DNA of 64,000 nt from Candidatus Bathyarchaeota archaeon (lineage in GTDB: Archaea > Thermoproteota > Bathyarchaeia > Bathyarchaeales > Bathycorpusculaceae), in contig JAAYYI010000040.1 in assembly GCA_012515445.1 (NCBI GenBank), positions 1-64,000 on the forward strand, in the 5' to 3' direction. The first letter of the stretch is position 1. Every line of letters begins with the position of its first letter. A program made the position numbers and the translations under genes. The notes below the pieces were generated by a model, which saw only the letters and a program-made list of their open reading frames with translations, did not search any database and was not told where the DNA came from. Below, piece by piece: positions 25,936 to 34,326 of this stretch.

Positions 25936-26088
25936 TTATTCCGCTATTATTTCTATAGGGGTTCTTGCTTCTATGAGTTGTTTAAGTTGGGCTTCCTCTT
26001 GGGGAGTCCACGGTAGTCCTTTTGTCATAGCCAAGCCACTGCCTGATTGGAAGGTAAGCGTTGCATTGAAGCCATAAGGTATCTTTCG
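25936..26088 (-). pseudogene. Truncated SANT/Myb-like DNA-binding protein remnant
   Basis: The frame encodes GFNATLTFQSGSGLAMTKG and then PWTPQEEAQLKQLIEARTPI, which looks like the first helices of a short SANT/Myb-like HTH protein. It stops at TAA right after EIIAE, where such domains normally continue with two more helices. Upstream codons (MAVFCLCFCKLWN) do not look coding. It is probably a degraded gene; a real short protein cannot be excluded. The boundaries are approximate. Confidence 0.4.
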
Positions 26089-26108
26089 TAAACACCAACA
26101 ATTCCATA

Positions 26109-26135
26109 GTTTACAGAAGCATAGACAAAACACAG
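26109..26135 (+). repeat. Micro-repeat TACAGAAGCAT...AAAACACAG
   Basis: GTTTACAGAAGCATAGACAA followed by AACACAG resembles sequences at 29541-29574, 30140-30171 and the minus strand of 45206-45244. It may be a shard of the long dispersed repeat. Confidence 0.4.
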
Positions 26136-26210
26136 CCAAATAGCTTTGGAACCGAGTTAATCTTTACAATTTCTCGTAGGTGCATCCTTAGTCTATAACA
26201 ACATATGAAG

Positions 26211-26483
26211 TCAAGTTTCCGTTAGGTCTTGGGCATTTATTGGGCTTTTCTCTTTAACCCATATTCTAAACAGTTTCTCGCCACTCTGCCCATAGCAGCT
26301 GGATTTCGGCGCCGCAATCTCCTCAATCAAAACATTTTCCTCACCGAAAACTTCACAGTACTGTAGAAGCCAGTTGTTCATGTGAACGCCATTGCCCACG
26401 TACTTTTTTACCCATCGCGTTCCATTAGCATCTATCTTTTCTAGGAATGAGTCTTCATGTGGGTCTATGCAGGTGTCGGGCAT
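26211..26483 (-). CDS. Small protein of unknown function
   Basis: About 90 residues from the ATG at 26483 (MPDTCIDPHEDSF); CAGGTTTGAATACA before it resembles other Shine-Dalgarno regions here. The longer start at 26516 is the alternative. The sequence is compact and mixed alpha/beta (GTRWVKKYVGNGVHMNNWL, EKLFRIWVKEK), with three or four cysteines that are not in an obvious zinc motif. The codon use and composition look genuine. I do not recognise the family. It is divergent from the Dus gene. Confidence 0.6.
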   Translation of the reverse strand: MPDTCIDPHEDSFLEKIDANGTRWVKKYVGNGVHMNNWLLQYCEVFGEENVLIEEIAAPKSSCYGQSGEKLFRIWVKEKSPINAQDLTET

Positions 26484-26610
26484 TGTATTCAAACCTGTGT
26501 AGTCTTTGCTATACATGCTCTTAAATCATGATTATGCAGCGCAGAGTTTTGAATGCCCTGCGGTTAATCTTTATATCACTAATTTTAGTTCTCTGAAAAG
26601 AAGAACCCAA

Positions 26611-27531
26611 ATGAATATCGGCTCTATAAACATCAAAGGCCAGTTCATACTTGCACCCATGGCGGCGGTTAACTGCACAGCTTTTCGGATGCTATGCAAA
26701 GAGAACCGATGTGGCCTGATCTACACTCAGATGATAGAGACCGACATCCTCAAGAACAGGAAACGAAGCGACGTAGAAGAGATTCTAAACATAAAGGATT
26801 ACGAGCGGCCCGTAAGTGTTCAGCTAATAGGCAGTAACGAAGAAGACCTTGTAAGCAGCGTACAGACTGTGGAGGAATTCGCCGACATCATTGACCTCAA
26901 CGTGGGCTGCAGCGAAAAAGAGTTTCTCGAAAGAGGCTACGGCGCATACTTACTTTCAGACCCTACACGGCTAGAGAACATTGTGCGCAAGATGGTTGAG
27001 GCCACAGAGAAGCCTGTTACGGTGAAGATGAGGATCGGCTTGGAGAACCAGAAGATCATCGGCGTCAAAGTTGCCCAGAGCTTGCAGAACGCTGGTATAG
27101 CAGCATTATGCGTTCATGGCCGAACCGCGGATCAGAAGCTTGCTGGGAAAGTTAACTGGACAAGCATTAAGCAGATCAAAGAAAAACTCAGCATCCCCGT
27201 GATCGCGAATGGCGACGTAGTAAGTCACGAGCAGGGACTAGCGATGTTGGAGAAGACGGGCTGCGACTTTGTTATGGTGGGTAGAGGTGCAAGAGATCGT
27301 CCGTGGATATTTGACCCGCTAAAGATGCAGATTGACAATCGGGGCATTAAGAAGCAGATTCTCAGGTTCATAGAGTTATACCGCAAATACGAAAATCGTG
27401 GTTCGGCTCAGGAAGTCCGCGAGCATGTGTTCTGGATGCTTAAGGACTTTAAAACGACGCAGAACACTCGGGCAGTAATGAATTTGAAATCTATCGGCGC
27501 TGTAGAAGAGTTTATTCGATCACTCTGTTAG
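26611..27531 (+). CDS. tRNA-dihydrouridine synthase (Dus family)
   Basis: 306 residues from the ATG at 26611. It is preferred because a TATA-like CTTTATATC lies at about 26570 and AGAAGAAC precedes the ATG, while the ORF-track start at 26506 is upstream of that promoter. The TIM barrel shows LAPMAAVNCTAFRMLC, VQLIGSNEEDL, DLNVGCSEKE, VTVKMRIGL and CVHGRTADQK, then VMVGRGARDRPW. The FMN enzyme reduces uridine in tRNA. The DUS catalytic cysteine is expected after the NxGC region; here a Cys is present in GCSEKEFLERGYGAYL but is shifted relative to bacterial enzymes. Confidence 0.9.
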   Translation: MNIGSINIKGQFILAPMAAVNCTAFRMLCKENRCGLIYTQMIETDILKNRKRSDVEEILNIKDYERPVSVQLIGSNEEDLVSSVQTVEEFADIIDLNVGCSEKEFLERGYGAYLLSDPTRLENIVRKMVEATEKPVTVKMRIGLENQKIIGVKVAQSLQNAGIAALCVHGRTADQKLAGKVNWTSIKQIKEKLSIPVIANGDVVSHEQGLAMLEKTGCDFVMVGRGARDRPWIFDPLKMQIDNRGIKKQILRFIELYRKYENRGSAQEVREHVFWMLKDFKTTQNTRAVMNLKSIGAVEEFIRSLC

Positions 27532-27604
27532 AGCGATTAGCAGTCGGTATGGCTGCGTTCGGTTCAAATAGTCATACTTTCATATTAACTGATAGGGATT
27601 TTTC

Positions 27605-28525
27605 TTGTTTTGCAGAGTTCTATCGACGGTGCTGCTCCTATTCGGTCTATTAATGTTCTCATCATTGGATTTGGCTACATCGCAGGTTAGGACAACCATA
27701 TTCATCAGGCCTGATGGCTCAGTCAGCCCAGCATCCGCTCCTCTCCAGCACAGCGGCGACACCTACACCCTCATCGCCAACCTATACGACCCGATTCTTG
27801 TCCAGAGAAGCAACATAACCATCGACGGAGCAGGGTACTCGCTTATTGGTCCACTGAACGAAAACCAAAAACAGACAGAGCAAATACTGGGCATTGGTCC
27901 AAACGCAACAATAACCATACCCTACATTATCGGGTTAGACTTCGATGACACAGTAAGCGGCGTCACCGTACAGAACCTAAACATTAACTGGTTCAGCATC
28001 GGCGTCTACATCCGCACCACAAACAACACCCTGACAGGTAATGCGGTGAAGGATAACATTGTGGGTGTACTGCTGTCGGGCTCAGCGAACAACATATCGA
28101 TGAATTACATCAGCGATAACCGGCAGGGACTATTCTTCGGCTTCGAGCAGGTGAACGGCAGCTCATTCAATATCCCCGCGGATATAGATGTAAGCCGCAA
28201 CAGTTTCCTATTTAATGAGATGCAACTCAGCGGCTGCGTGTGCGAAGTTTACAATTTCACTGAGGCACGCCACACTTGGGACCATGATGGCAGGGGCAAC
28301 TACTGGAGCGACTACAACGGCACTGACAGCAACGGAGACGGCATCGGCGATACAGCATACATAATCGATCCGCTAAACTACGACCGTTACCCGCTCATCG
28401 AGAGTCCAGCAAGACAGCCAACGCCAAACCAGCCTTTTCCGACAGAGTGGATTATTGCGGTAGTGATAATCATTTTAGTCTTAGCGGTTGCAGTCTTAAT
28501 TGTTAGGTTTAGAAGAAAGCGGTAG
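27605..28525 (+). CDS. Secreted NosD-like parallel beta-helix protein, C-terminally anchored
   Basis: 306 residues. There is a signal peptide (residues 1-26), then right-handed beta-helix repeats with short rungs (NITIDGAGYSLIG, VTVQNLNINWFSIGVYI, NTLTGNAVKDNIVGVLLSG). It carries the NosD-type motif GNYWSDYNGTDSNGDGIGDT near residue 225, a proline linker and one C-terminal membrane helix with an RRKR stop. It probably sits on the outer face of the membrane and binds carbohydrate or metal. The start is TTG at 27605. Its 3' end abuts the dispersed repeat copy B. Confidence 0.85.
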   Translation: MFCRVLSTVLLLFGLLMFSSLDLATSQVRTTIFIRPDGSVSPASAPLQHSGDTYTLIANLYDPILVQRSNITIDGAGYSLIGPLNENQKQTEQILGIGPNATITIPYIIGLDFDDTVSGVTVQNLNINWFSIGVYIRTTNNTLTGNAVKDNIVGVLLSGSANNISMNYISDNRQGLFFGFEQVNGSSFNIPADIDVSRNSFLFNEMQLSGCVCEVYNFTEARHTWDHDGRGNYWSDYNGTDSNGDGIGDTAYIIDPLNYDRYPLIESPARQPTPNQPFPTEWIIAVVIIILVLAVAVLIVRFRRKR

Positions 28526-28531
28526 CCTTTT

Positions 28532-28579
28532 GAGGACCTACCTACCTCAGAAGCACCTCCTCATCCCTTATATAAAGGC
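28532..28579 (-). repeat. Dispersed G-rich/TATA repeat, copy B
   Basis: On the minus strand: CCTTTATATAAGGGATGAGG, then GAGGTGCTTCTGAGG and TAGGTAGGTCC. It shares an exact 15-base GAGGTGCTTCTGAGG with the copy inside treY (62889-62903) and the general layout with copy A. It sits between the stops of two convergent genes. Confidence 0.75.
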
Positions 28580-28594
28580 AAGACAGAGGTAGCA

Positions 28595-29431
28595 TCAAGC
28601 TTTTGCGGATTTGTATTTTAGTTGCGGTTTGCCGTATAGCGAATACAGTCCATTCGAGTAGTTGGCGTCATCCATGAAACGGCGATTCTGAAGCTTGCGG
28701 TTCGGCATAGCCCAAATTGAATTCTTAGGGGTACACACAGAGATGCAGTCGATTAGGTAGCGGGGTTTAGTTTCCCAGTTAATCAACTCTTGGCTGATAG
28801 TAATCAGCCCTGCTTTTTGTGCCATTGCCTCGAAGCCTTCAGCGGTCATACTCCAGCTTCTAAAATGCGACTGGAACCCAAACAATTTAGTGAAGCCGTA
28901 ACTTAGAACATGAAAGTTTCCACGGTCCAGAAAAAGCCGTCTATACGATCCCACGTTAGAGTGGTGTAGCCATGCGACACCGTCTGGTTTGAGCTTCTTT
29001 GCCAGTTGCGTGAGGTAGGCTTCCATTACGTCTGCTTCCACATGGACCAGCGAGTCAAAGCTGAACGCGAAGTCGATGGAGCCGTCAGGTACCATGCTGA
29101 GGCTTTTGCCGTCGTTCACGTAGTAGTCTATGTGGGTGTCGGTTGAGAATCGTTCTTTGCATTTCTGTATGCAGAGTTCGTTTAGGTCTACTACGATTAA
29201 TTTGTTGCAGAGGTCTTTTAGGTAGTTTGTCCATCTTCCGAAGCCAGGTGCGATTTCAAGTATTCTGCCCGCCGGGATGTATCTTTGTATTCGGGGCAGC
29301 ACTACACGGAGCCACTGGTTATTCGGGTTTCCCCAGCTAGTAGACCATGCATCACCGCTGTCAAGCGAGTCCCATGTTGCGGGGTTGTTCCAGGTAGAAA
29401 TGTTCTCTCGAATGGTAGGCAAGTTACTCAC
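28595..29431 (-). CDS. Class I SAM-dependent methyltransferase
   Basis: 278 residues. The SAM-binding motif I is RILEIAPGFGRWTNYL (residue 76 on), motif II is LIVVDLNELCIQKCKE, and the post-motif acidic region is GSIDFAFSFDSLVHV. The C-terminal third (residues 190-278) is a mixed region seen in sugar or small-molecule methyltransferases. The substrate is unknown. The gene is isolated, with the repeat copy B just downstream. Confidence 0.85.
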   Translation of the reverse strand: MSNLPTIRENISTWNNPATWDSLDSGDAWSTSWGNPNNQWLRVVLPRIQRYIPAGRILEIAPGFGRWTNYLKDLCNKLIVVDLNELCIQKCKERFSTDTHIDYYVNDGKSLSMVPDGSIDFAFSFDSLVHVEADVMEAYLTQLAKKLKPDGVAWLHHSNVGSYRRLFLDRGNFHVLSYGFTKLFGFQSHFRSWSMTAEGFEAMAQKAGLITISQELINWETKPRYLIDCISVCTPKNSIWAMPNRKLQNRRFMDDANYSNGLYSLYGKPQLKYKSAKA

Positions 29432-29540
29432 CGTTTAAAATTTAGCGATCTACTTGACTCTATGTATTGAATCCCATAAATAGTTTAATACTTTTTTAGC
29501 CGACGTATAAATGTAGGCAACCGTTTTAATGGATTCAAGC

Positions 29541-29574
29541 AGCCGTATAAGGAAACATCAACAAAACACAGAAG
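29541..29574 (+). repeat. Micro-repeat CCGTATAAGGAAACATCAACAAAACACAG
   Basis: GCCGTATAAGGAAACATCAA followed by CAAAACACAG is close to the minus strand of 45206-45244 (CCGTATACGGAAGCATCAAC) and to 30140-30171. It lies in the gap upstream of the methyltransferase and past the end of the VOC gene. Confidence 0.45.
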
Positions 29575-29584
29575 AAAAAGAGAG

Positions 29585-30076
29585 CTAATGAGTCTGCAGT
29601 ACGGTCTTTATGAATTCAGGCGGCATCATTGTCTTCGTTGCAACCTCATCAAAACTCAAGCCCTGCTTATGCAGCCTCAGAACCGTCTCCGACATGGGTT
29701 CACCGAATTCGACTATGTGGCCGTCAGGGTCATAGATGCGGAAGCTACGCTGGCTCCAAGGATGCTCCTCTACGGCGTGAATGACTTTAACTTGCTGTTC
29801 TATTTGCTTGAAGAAAGCGTCGATACCGCTGCATTCAAAGTATATCTCGGCGTTGTTGGCTCCAACCGGGACCTGTTTGGCTTTGTCTTTGAAAATTATG
29901 TTTAGGGCATAGTCGGTTCGCCAGATGGCTAATCCGCCCTCGAAAGCTACGTTGGCGCCGAAGTCCGTAGTGATTTTTTGACCTAAAACTTCGGTGTAGA
30001 AACGCTTAGATCGTTCGACATCTGCTACGAAGAAGCAGGCTGACTGAAACTTGGGGACTGTGACAGGAGTTAACAT
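29585..30076 (-). CDS. VOC (glyoxalase/bleomycin-resistance) superfamily protein
   Basis: 163 residues. The VOC fold start is QSACFFVADVERSKRFYTEVLG, and the C-terminal repeat contains EEHPWSQRSFRIYDPDGHIVEFGE, which holds the usual metal-binding glutamate. One extra C-terminal helix region (residues 130-163) is present. It could act in dioxygenase, glyoxalase or resistance-like chemistry; nothing nearby narrows the choice. Confidence 0.85.
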   Translation of the reverse strand: MLTPVTVPKFQSACFFVADVERSKRFYTEVLGQKITTDFGANVAFEGGLAIWRTDYALNIIFKDKAKQVPVGANNAEIYFECSGIDAFFKQIEQQVKVIHAVEEHPWSQRSFRIYDPDGHIVEFGEPMSETVLRLHKQGLSFDEVATKTMMPPEFIKTVLQTH

Positions 30077-30139
30077 AGTTATCTACGGGGATTTGTTTGG
30101 CTTCATATTTATTGGTTATTTACAGCTTGCTAGCCAAAA

Positions 30140-30171
30140 CCCCGTATACAGAAGCATCACAGAACACAGAC
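30140..30171 (+). repeat. Micro-repeat CCCGTATACAGAAGCATCACAGAACACAG
   Basis: CCCGTATACAGAAGCATCAC then AGAACACAG. It matches the same core as 29541-29574 and 45206-45244. It lies just upstream of the MazG-like gene and probably contributes to its leader. Confidence 0.5.
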
Positions 30172-30219
30172 TTTACCTTTAATTATCACATCACACTCCA
30201 AGTTTTCAGTGAACCATTT

Positions 30220-30507
30220 ATGCATATAGCTGAATTCCAAGAAATGATGAACCGCCTATACGGCAGCCGCGACAGAGCACGCGGAGTCGACGGCACCTAC
30301 AACTGGCTGCTTGAAGAAGTCGTTGAACTTGGGCAGGAACTCAAAGGCAATGACCGTGTTGCGCTGGAGAAAGAATTCGCTGACGTCATCGCCTGGCTCT
30401 CATCCCTTGCCAACATCATGGGCATTGATCTTGAGAAGGCGGCGCTGGCAAAGTACCCTGACAAGTGCCCCAAGTGCGATAGTTCCCCCTGCAAGTGCAT
30501 ACTCTAG
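30220..30507 (+). CDS. MazG-like nucleotide pyrophosphohydrolase
   Basis: 95 residues from the ATG at 30220 (MHIAEFQEMMNRLYG). The ORF track starts 41 codons earlier in repeat-derived sequence. The metal-binding acids of the all-alpha NTP-PPase fold are visible in NWLLEEVVELGQEL and KEFADVIAWLSSLAN. The C-terminus adds a small cysteine cluster CPKCDSSPCKC, probably zinc-binding. It is likely a house-cleaning nucleotide pyrophosphohydrolase. Its stop overlaps that of the convergent winged-helix gene at 30504. Confidence 0.85.
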   Translation: MHIAEFQEMMNRLYGSRDRARGVDGTYNWLLEEVVELGQELKGNDRVALEKEFADVIAWLSSLANIMGIDLEKAALAKYPDKCPKCDSSPCKCIL

Positions 30508-30764
30508 CCTAGACGTGTCTGGCCGGTTCCAGTTGGCATCCACACATATCGTCTATCGCCATGGCGCTCCACAGTGCCCTCAGATTTTAGGAGCCGCAGA
30601 TGGTACATCACGACGTTGTAGCTAAGTTTGGATTCCCGGGCAAGTTTCGCTGCACCCAACCCCTGTATGTCAAGCAGCACCAGAATCTTGGTTCGAGCAG
30701 AGAGCCCGCTTTTGACGTTGCGGATGCTCTTCAGGTACGCGTTGGGGTGCCAAATCTGCTTAAT
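30504..30764 (-). CDS. Winged-helix DNA-binding protein downstream of polC, probable AUU start
   Basis: Absent from the ORF track because no ATG/GTG/TTG opens the frame early enough. The minus-strand frame gives about 86 residues: KQIWHPNAYLKS, SGLSARTKILVLLDIQGLGA, then a recognition-helix region LARESKLSYNVVMYHLRLLK and a wing (TVERHGDRRYVWMP). This is a typical ArsR-like winged helix. The codon ATT at 30764-30762 is preceded by GGTGA with 6 bases between, the same Shine-Dalgarno spacing as other genes here, so an AUU start is plausible. A one-base frameshift after a GTG at 30774 is the alternative. It follows polC by about 50 bases. Confidence 0.75.
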   Translation of the reverse strand: MKQIWHPNAYLKSIRNVKSGLSARTKILVLLDIQGLGAAKLARESKLSYNVVMYHLRLLKSEGTVERHGDRRYVWMPTGTGQTRLG

Positions 30765-30812
30765 TGGAGGTCACCAGTAGAGTGAGACGTTGTTATCCTT
30801 GAAAAGCTTATG

Positions 30813-33800
30813 CTAAAAATCGAACAGCTTCGTCTGTTTAGGCTTTTTATTGTCAAACATCAGCGTGATTTCCTCTTGGATAAGATCCATGCGCTGTGTG
30901 TAGTAGCTTGCTAACCCGTATTTGTCGACTAAGTGATGCGCGGCTTTTAGGTACTTCTCTATGTTGCCGCGGTAGACGGTCAAGGTGAGGTTGCCGCCGC
31001 ATCTGGTGCATTTACCCACGAGGGGCAGTCGGCGGTATTTGGCGTTGCATGACTTACAGCGGAAGCTCTGAGTAGAGAAGGCACGCATGTTTCCGGCGAT
31101 GTCACGCATGAGGTGACAGTTGAGAACTTTAAGCGCGACCTTTTTTGGAACGACTGCATCGATTTTTTCGGCTAGCCCCAGTTGCATGTTGAGTTTGTCG
31201 TTCATGGATTTGAATTCCTTGTAGCTGCTGTTGGCGTTACCGAGGTTGATGCTTGTCGTGGGGTTTGTGTATTGGAAGCCTTCGAATTGGCCGTCAGTGT
31301 TCAGGCGGTGGCTAAGCACATCCATAAACGCGCTTACTGTTCGTGATTCGCCTTTGGTCCAGGTTTTAGTGTAGAACTCGACGGGGTAGCTTTGGCTGAC
31401 GTCGAAGTCGTGTGCTTGTCGCTGAACTTCTCGGGTGTTGCAGAAGGGCAACATGAGGATTGGGGCATCCATGATCCCGCCGATTTGGCTGGGCAGGAAA
31501 ATCTTGGAGAAGTTGATGAGTGTATCGAGTGCCAGCATGATGGCGTCTTCGTCGCCGTCGCAGTCTCGGCGTTTAGCTGAGTGCCAGACGGGATGCGCGT
31601 ATATGAGGTTGCGATCAGTAAAACCGACAACACGTCCGAGAATGCAGGCACAGGTGTGTGGTGCGAGGCCGAAGATGAGTTGGCCAACCATGTCGCTGGG
31701 TTTTGTGGCTTTGTAGTATGGCGGTAGCTTGTAGACTTTTTCCAGCAGTTCATCTATGAAGCCTGCCACGCGGATGAGGTAGTCGGCTGCTTTGTAGGGG
31801 ATTACGACGTCTTGGATTTTAAGTTCACAGACCTGATTTGGGTCGGTTAGTGGGATGCCGTGGGTGTCGGAGAGGTAGCCCATTTGATGCATCTTCTCGA
31901 TGGAGACGCCGATTTCGGCTGGCGTGATGTGGGTGAGTGGTGCGTTGGTGCCGTCGAAGCGGATTGTGCCGTCTTTGTAGGTTGACACGCTGTATTTGGC
32001 GCGTAGGATTCCCTTCTCGATCATCTCAGGAGTTTTGTCGAGGTTTGTTAAGCCTTTGACGCCTCGGAGCATCTTTGGTTCGGAGCAGCCCAGCCGGGTG
32101 CAGGTAGCCGAGATGACTTCTTTGAAGTTGACGGGTTGCCGCTGGTAGAGCACAGCGTCGGCTTTGCAGCCTCCACAGTAGTTGTCTTTAAGTGGGCGTC
32201 CGCAGCGGGGGCAGCTTTTCTCCTGAACGGTGGGTATGCCGCAGTTGTCGCAGGTGAGTTTGATAGTGTAGGCTTTGCATTCTGGGCATTTGCGTTTAAC
32301 CATCTCGACGAAGACTGGGCCTTTTTTGGCGGCGGCGCAGAGGTCTCGGTGGCTGCCTCCTGCTAAGCCTACGGGGAACAGGACGTGGACGAGTGGGCGC
32401 ATGTCGCGGTGTTTGGCTTTTTCGGGTCTGCCCATGCGGCCTCCTACGTAAGTTGGGGCTTTGTCTTTGACTGTGACGCCGGAGGTTTTACAGAGCAGTT
32501 CAAGCACGGTTGCTGCCTGGATGGGTTCGGCTAGCCGTGACGTGCCATATCCCAAGGTGAATGCGAAGGAGGCGGCGTCTTCGCCTGTAATTGTCACGTT
32601 GCCCTCAACGAGTTTGTGGGGGATGAAGATTTTACGCAACGCCTTTACGACGTCGTCGCCTGCTGCTCCCGTGATCTTAGAGGCTGCCCCGTCTGTCACG
32701 ATCACGTCACAGGCAGCCAGCCACTTACGCAGCGCTTCAACTTCGGGAACTGTTGTTAGGCTGGTCCAGTAATGGGTACAGTTCGGCGCAAGCGGAACAG
32801 AGAGTGTCTGGCAGAGTGCGGCAGCCTCAACAATGGATGGCTTAATCTTGAATGGGTCAAAGATGAAGCCCTCGAGGCGCTCAGCGGGGATTCTGCAGGC
32901 TTCAGCGGCTTTCCCGATGTTGCCGCCGTTGAGTGCTAAAACAGCGTTCTGCAGGTCCTTAGCGTACCATTCTTCGACGTAACCTGAGGGAATCAGGGTT
33001 TTGTTGCTGTAGAGGAAGTCGCCGAAGTCGATGAGCATGTCGCCGAGGTATAAGATCTTGGCGATTTTGCCTTTTACCTCCGGGAAAGATTCGAGTGAGA
33101 CGCGTACGACGGAATTGTCTTTTAGGAGCACAACAGGCTTTTCGAGGCTGTCGACTGGCAGCGTGACCCCTCCTTTGCCGGGTAATTCGAGGCGCATCTG
33201 CGTGCCGCCGGCTAGGAATCCTTCCACCACAGACATGGTAGCGGGGTGGATACCGACAGCTGAGAGTCCCGTGTTGCGTGATCGGCCATAGCGCAGTCGG
33301 AAGCCACCTCGTGTTGAGGGAAACGCAAAGATCGGGCGCCCCGCGATAACGTCGTCCATGAAACCGGCTGATTTTTTCTCGGATTTCTTTTTGAAGTTCT
33401 TGAGCCAGTCCCACTCGTGGAAGTTGATTTTATCACAGACCACCCAGACTTTCTGGGCGCGGCCGACTATGCCATCGTTGATGACTCGAAGGGCGCCTCC
33501 GCGGACGCGGTTGGTTTCTACGCGTTCGAGGTTGCGATACGATGAGACTTCGACGGGGTCGGATTCAGTGCCTGTGCATTCGACGGGGACAATGTTGAGC
33601 GCCTTGCGGAGTTCCTCATCGGGAATGTGGTACTGGAAGCGGCCTACACTACGCTCGTAAAGCCTGAGCTCTTCTACGAATCGGGAGACTTCCTCCTCTG
33701 TGGGCTTATATACATCTAACTGTAAGGTGCGACGTACATAGTCGGCTGCTACAAGCGTCAACGCCTGGTCAGTACCACCGGCAGAGCGAATAGGGCCCGC

Positions 33801-34244
33801 AAAGTAAACTCCTAAATAACGTGTTTGATCAGCGTTTTTCTTAATTTTAACATGTGCGATGCCCTGGATTGGGGCGGCGGTTAAGCCCTCGGTGAAAATC
33901 GCCAGCGCCGTACGGATGGCCTGCTCGGCTAGCCGTTCAGGTTCCTTTTCCTCATCGGTCTGGGCGAATTTGCCTTCAGCAATCTCTTTGGCGGCAAAAA
34001 AGGCGATTTCTTCTCGGGGCATTTTTTTGCTAAGTTCACGGATGCTTATGGCGACGCCTTTGGGGCCGACTAGACCTTCGACAAGGTCGGCGATGTCCTG
34101 CGCAACAAGGCATTCGGTCTTTAACGCGGGGTCGAGTCCGCGGGATCTAGCGGCGTCGCTGATCTCATATAGCCGCTTGAGTTCGGCTTCCATGGTTTCA
34201 ACGTATGTCCGGTATCCCTTGCTTATGCCGCTCGTGATATTCAA
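30813..34244 (-). CDS. polC: DNA polymerase D (Pol II) large subunit DP2
   Basis: 1143 residues, full length without an intein. The active-site region carries AKRRDCDGDEDAIMLALD near residue 900, with the catalytic aspartates of the double-psi barrel. Zinc modules include CPECKAYTIKLTCDNCG, CPRCGRPLKDNYCGGC and, near the end, CKSCNAKYRRLPLVGKCTRC. The C-terminus ends KKPKQTKLFDF; QTKLFDF is a good PCNA-interacting (PIP) motif. With DP1 (42204) it forms the replicative PolD. The gene is in an operon with Elf1 and GGGP synthase upstream and the winged-helix gene downstream. Confidence 0.97.
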   Translation of the reverse strand: MNITSGISKGYRTYVETMEAELKRLYEISDAARSRGLDPALKTECLVAQDIADLVEGLVGPKGVAISIRELSKKMPREEIAFFAAKEIAEGKFAQTDEEKEPERLAEQAIRTALAIFTEGLTAAPIQGIAHVKIKKNADQTRYLGVYFAGPIRSAGGTDQALTLVAADYVRRTLQLDVYKPTEEEVSRFVEELRLYERSVGRFQYHIPDEELRKALNIVPVECTGTESDPVEVSSYRNLERVETNRVRGGALRVINDGIVGRAQKVWVVCDKINFHEWDWLKNFKKKSEKKSAGFMDDVIAGRPIFAFPSTRGGFRLRYGRSRNTGLSAVGIHPATMSVVEGFLAGGTQMRLELPGKGGVTLPVDSLEKPVVLLKDNSVVRVSLESFPEVKGKIAKILYLGDMLIDFGDFLYSNKTLIPSGYVEEWYAKDLQNAVLALNGGNIGKAAEACRIPAERLEGFIFDPFKIKPSIVEAAALCQTLSVPLAPNCTHYWTSLTTVPEVEALRKWLAACDVIVTDGAASKITGAAGDDVVKALRKIFIPHKLVEGNVTITGEDAASFAFTLGYGTSRLAEPIQAATVLELLCKTSGVTVKDKAPTYVGGRMGRPEKAKHRDMRPLVHVLFPVGLAGGSHRDLCAAAKKGPVFVEMVKRKCPECKAYTIKLTCDNCGIPTVQEKSCPRCGRPLKDNYCGGCKADAVLYQRQPVNFKEVISATCTRLGCSEPKMLRGVKGLTNLDKTPEMIEKGILRAKYSVSTYKDGTIRFDGTNAPLTHITPAEIGVSIEKMHQMGYLSDTHGIPLTDPNQVCELKIQDVVIPYKAADYLIRVAGFIDELLEKVYKLPPYYKATKPSDMVGQLIFGLAPHTCACILGRVVGFTDRNLIYAHPVWHSAKRRDCDGDEDAIMLALDTLINFSKIFLPSQIGGIMDAPILMLPFCNTREVQRQAHDFDVSQSYPVEFYTKTWTKGESRTVSAFMDVLSHRLNTDGQFEGFQYTNPTTSINLGNANSSYKEFKSMNDKLNMQLGLAEKIDAVVPKKVALKVLNCHLMRDIAGNMRAFSTQSFRCKSCNAKYRRLPLVGKCTRCGGNLTLTVYRGNIEKYLKAAHHLVDKYGLASYYTQRMDLIQEEITLMFDNKKPKQTKLFDF

Positions 34245-34326
34245 GGCGTCACTTCACAGCCAAGATATGCGCTAAGGGTATTTTGGGCTTTCGAAAACAA
34301 AGAGAGGAGTGCTCCAAGAGATAGGC

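Noticed and set aside
30600-30785. 61-residue plus-strand ORF after the MazG-like gene
   Set aside because: The opposite strand carries a convincing winged-helix frame; the plus-strand translation has no features.
30813-34244. Possible intein in the PolD large subunit
   Set aside because: The active-site region DCDGDEDA is uninterrupted and the length of 1143 residues is that of an intein-free DP2.
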